This document shows positions 5,422 to 6,327 of a stretch of DNA of 6,327 nt, in pieces. Within the stretch, counting starts at the first letter, position 1. Each line of letters starts with the position of its first letter. Under the pieces are notes generated by a model. It saw only the letters and a list, made by a program, of their open reading frames with translations. It was not told where the DNA came from and searched no databases. A program made the translations under genes and the position numbers. Source of the stretch: Campylobacteraceae bacterium (GTDB taxonomy: Bacteria; Campylobacterota; Campylobacteria; Campylobacterales; JALSKU01); assembly GCA_015488975.1 (NCBI GenBank), contig WFMT01000290.1, positions 1 to 6,327 on the forward strand. The letters are read 5' to 3'.

Positions 5422-6327
5422 TAGCTCAAAAAAGCAAAAATTACTGTTTGAACCGATAGTAAAAGATAAAGTCTCCGTATATGTATGTGGACCTACCGTA
5501 TATGACGATGCTCATTTAGGACATGCCAGAAGTTCTATAGTGTTTGATCTTTTAAGGAGAACTCTTATAGAACTTGGATATAAAGTAACTTTTGTAAAAA
5601 ATTTTACCGATATTGATGATAAGATTATCAACAAAATGAAAAAAAGTGGAAAAACTTTAAAAGAAATAACTTCTTATTATATAAAAAGATATAAAAAAGA
5701 GATGCAAGCACTAAATGTTTTAGATGCTGATATAGAACCAAAAGCTACAGATAGTATTGATGAAATCATTGCTATGACTGATACACTCTTAAAAAATGGG
5801 TGTGCCTATAGACTAAATGACGGGATTTATTTTGATACTGCAAAAGATAGCAAATATCTTAGTTTGAGCCACAGAGTTGAAGATGAAACTCAAAACAGAG
5901 TCGAGTGTCACCTTGGCAAAAAAGATCAAAAGGATTTTGCACTTTGGAAATTTCAAAAAGAAAATGAACCAAGTTATCCTGCTTCTTTTGGAGAAGGAAG
6001 ACCAGGCTGGCATATAGAATGCTCATGCATGATAAAAAAATATTTGGCAAATGATGGAGCATTTCAGATAGATATACACGGAGGCGGAGTGGATCTTTTG
6101 TTTCCTCACCATGAAAACGAAGCTGCTCAGACAAGATGTGCTTCGCACCAAAGCCTTGCGAAGTATTGGATGCATAATAGTTTTGTAAACATAAATGGTG
6201 AAAAAATGAGCAAATCTTTAGGCAATAGTTTTTTTATAAAAGATGCTTTGAAAGTTTATGATGGAGAAATACTAAGATATTACCTTCTTTGCACCCATTA
6301 CAGATCTAATTTTAACTTTAATGAAGA
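5408..6327 (+). CDS. cysS: Cysteinyl-tRNA synthetase, N-terminal two-thirds (runs off right edge)
   Basis: CysRS charges tRNA-Cys with cysteine in the cytoplasm. The frame is open for 306 codons to the window edge; complete enzymes are about 460 residues. It begins MYIFDSSKKQK. The class I signature HLGH (36-39) lies in CGPTVYDDAHLGHAR (27-41). FTDIDDKI is family-typical. The zinc site that selects cysteine is intact: C27, C205 (in GWHIEC), H234 and E238 (in PHHENE), aligning with E. coli C28, C209, H234 and E238. KMSKS is at 266-270, the same position as in E. coli, followed by LGN. The missing part is the C-terminal anticodon-binding end. It starts inside murJ with its own strong ribosome site, so the two are co-transcribed and probably coupled. 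From memory, msbA follows in C. jejuni. Confidence 0.97.
   Translation, partial: MYIFDSSKKQKLLFEPIVKDKVSVYVCGPTVYDDAHLGHARSSIVFDLLRRTLIELGYKVTFVKNFTDIDDKIINKMKKSGKTLKEITSYYIKRYKKEMQALNVLDADIEPKATDSIDEIIAMTDTLLKNGCAYRLNDGIYFDTAKDSKYLSLSHRVEDETQNRVECHLGKKDQKDFALWKFQKENEPSYPASFGEGRPGWHIECSCMIKKYLANDGAFQIDIHGGGVDLLFPHHENEAAQTRCASHQSLAKYWMHNSFVNINGEKMSKSLGNSFFIKDALKVYDGEILRYYLLCTHYRSNFNFNE

Noticed and set aside
5813..6134. Two minus-strand open frames opposite cysS
   Set aside because: They lie wholly over cysS, which shows zinc ligands and conserved synthetase motifs in the plus frame.

Overview
The window is AT-rich, Gram-negative chromosomal DNA. Its gene order is hydrolase <- Phd-like protein <- ddl <- ruvA <- fapA | murJ -> cysS. 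From memory, this matches the Campylobacterota (Epsilonproteobacteria), where Campylobacter jejuni carries the same order around Cj0796c-Cj0802. The low GC, the lysine/isoleucine-rich proteins and the GSLANYLF ending of the Ddl active-site region fit that group. The genus cannot be fixed by reading alone.

Left part, minus strand. The first 107 bases hold the N-terminus of an alpha/beta-fold hydrolase that runs off the window. Its start codon overlaps the stop of a 75-residue Phd/YefM-type antitoxin-like gene. No toxin gene lies on either side of that gene. Between it and ddl is a 54-bp spacer filled by a perfect 36-bp palindrome, which also reads as three 12-bp tandem units. The palindrome overlaps a consensus extended -10 promoter directed at the Phd-like gene. 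This is the most noteworthy non-coding element here and looks like an autoregulatory operator.

Middle, minus strand. fapA (DUF342/FapA-like, about 646 aa), ruvA (Holliday-junction binding) and ddl (D-Ala-D-Ala ligase) are packed as one transcription unit, with a 4-bp ATGA overlap between fapA and ruvA and a 16-bp gap between ruvA and ddl. fapA is divergent from murJ across a short AT-rich promoter region.

Right part, plus strand. murJ (lipid II flippase) overlaps by 14 bp the start of cysS (cysteinyl-tRNA synthetase), which is cut by the right edge after 306 codons with all its signature motifs present.

Two genes (ddl, murJ) serve peptidoglycan synthesis, ruvA serves recombination and cysS serves translation, so this is mostly a core housekeeping neighbourhood. 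No mobile element, CRISPR array, rRNA or tRNA was seen. I found no clear new multi-gene system. The solitary antitoxin-like gene with its palindromic operator, coupled to a hydrolase, is the best candidate for something under-described.
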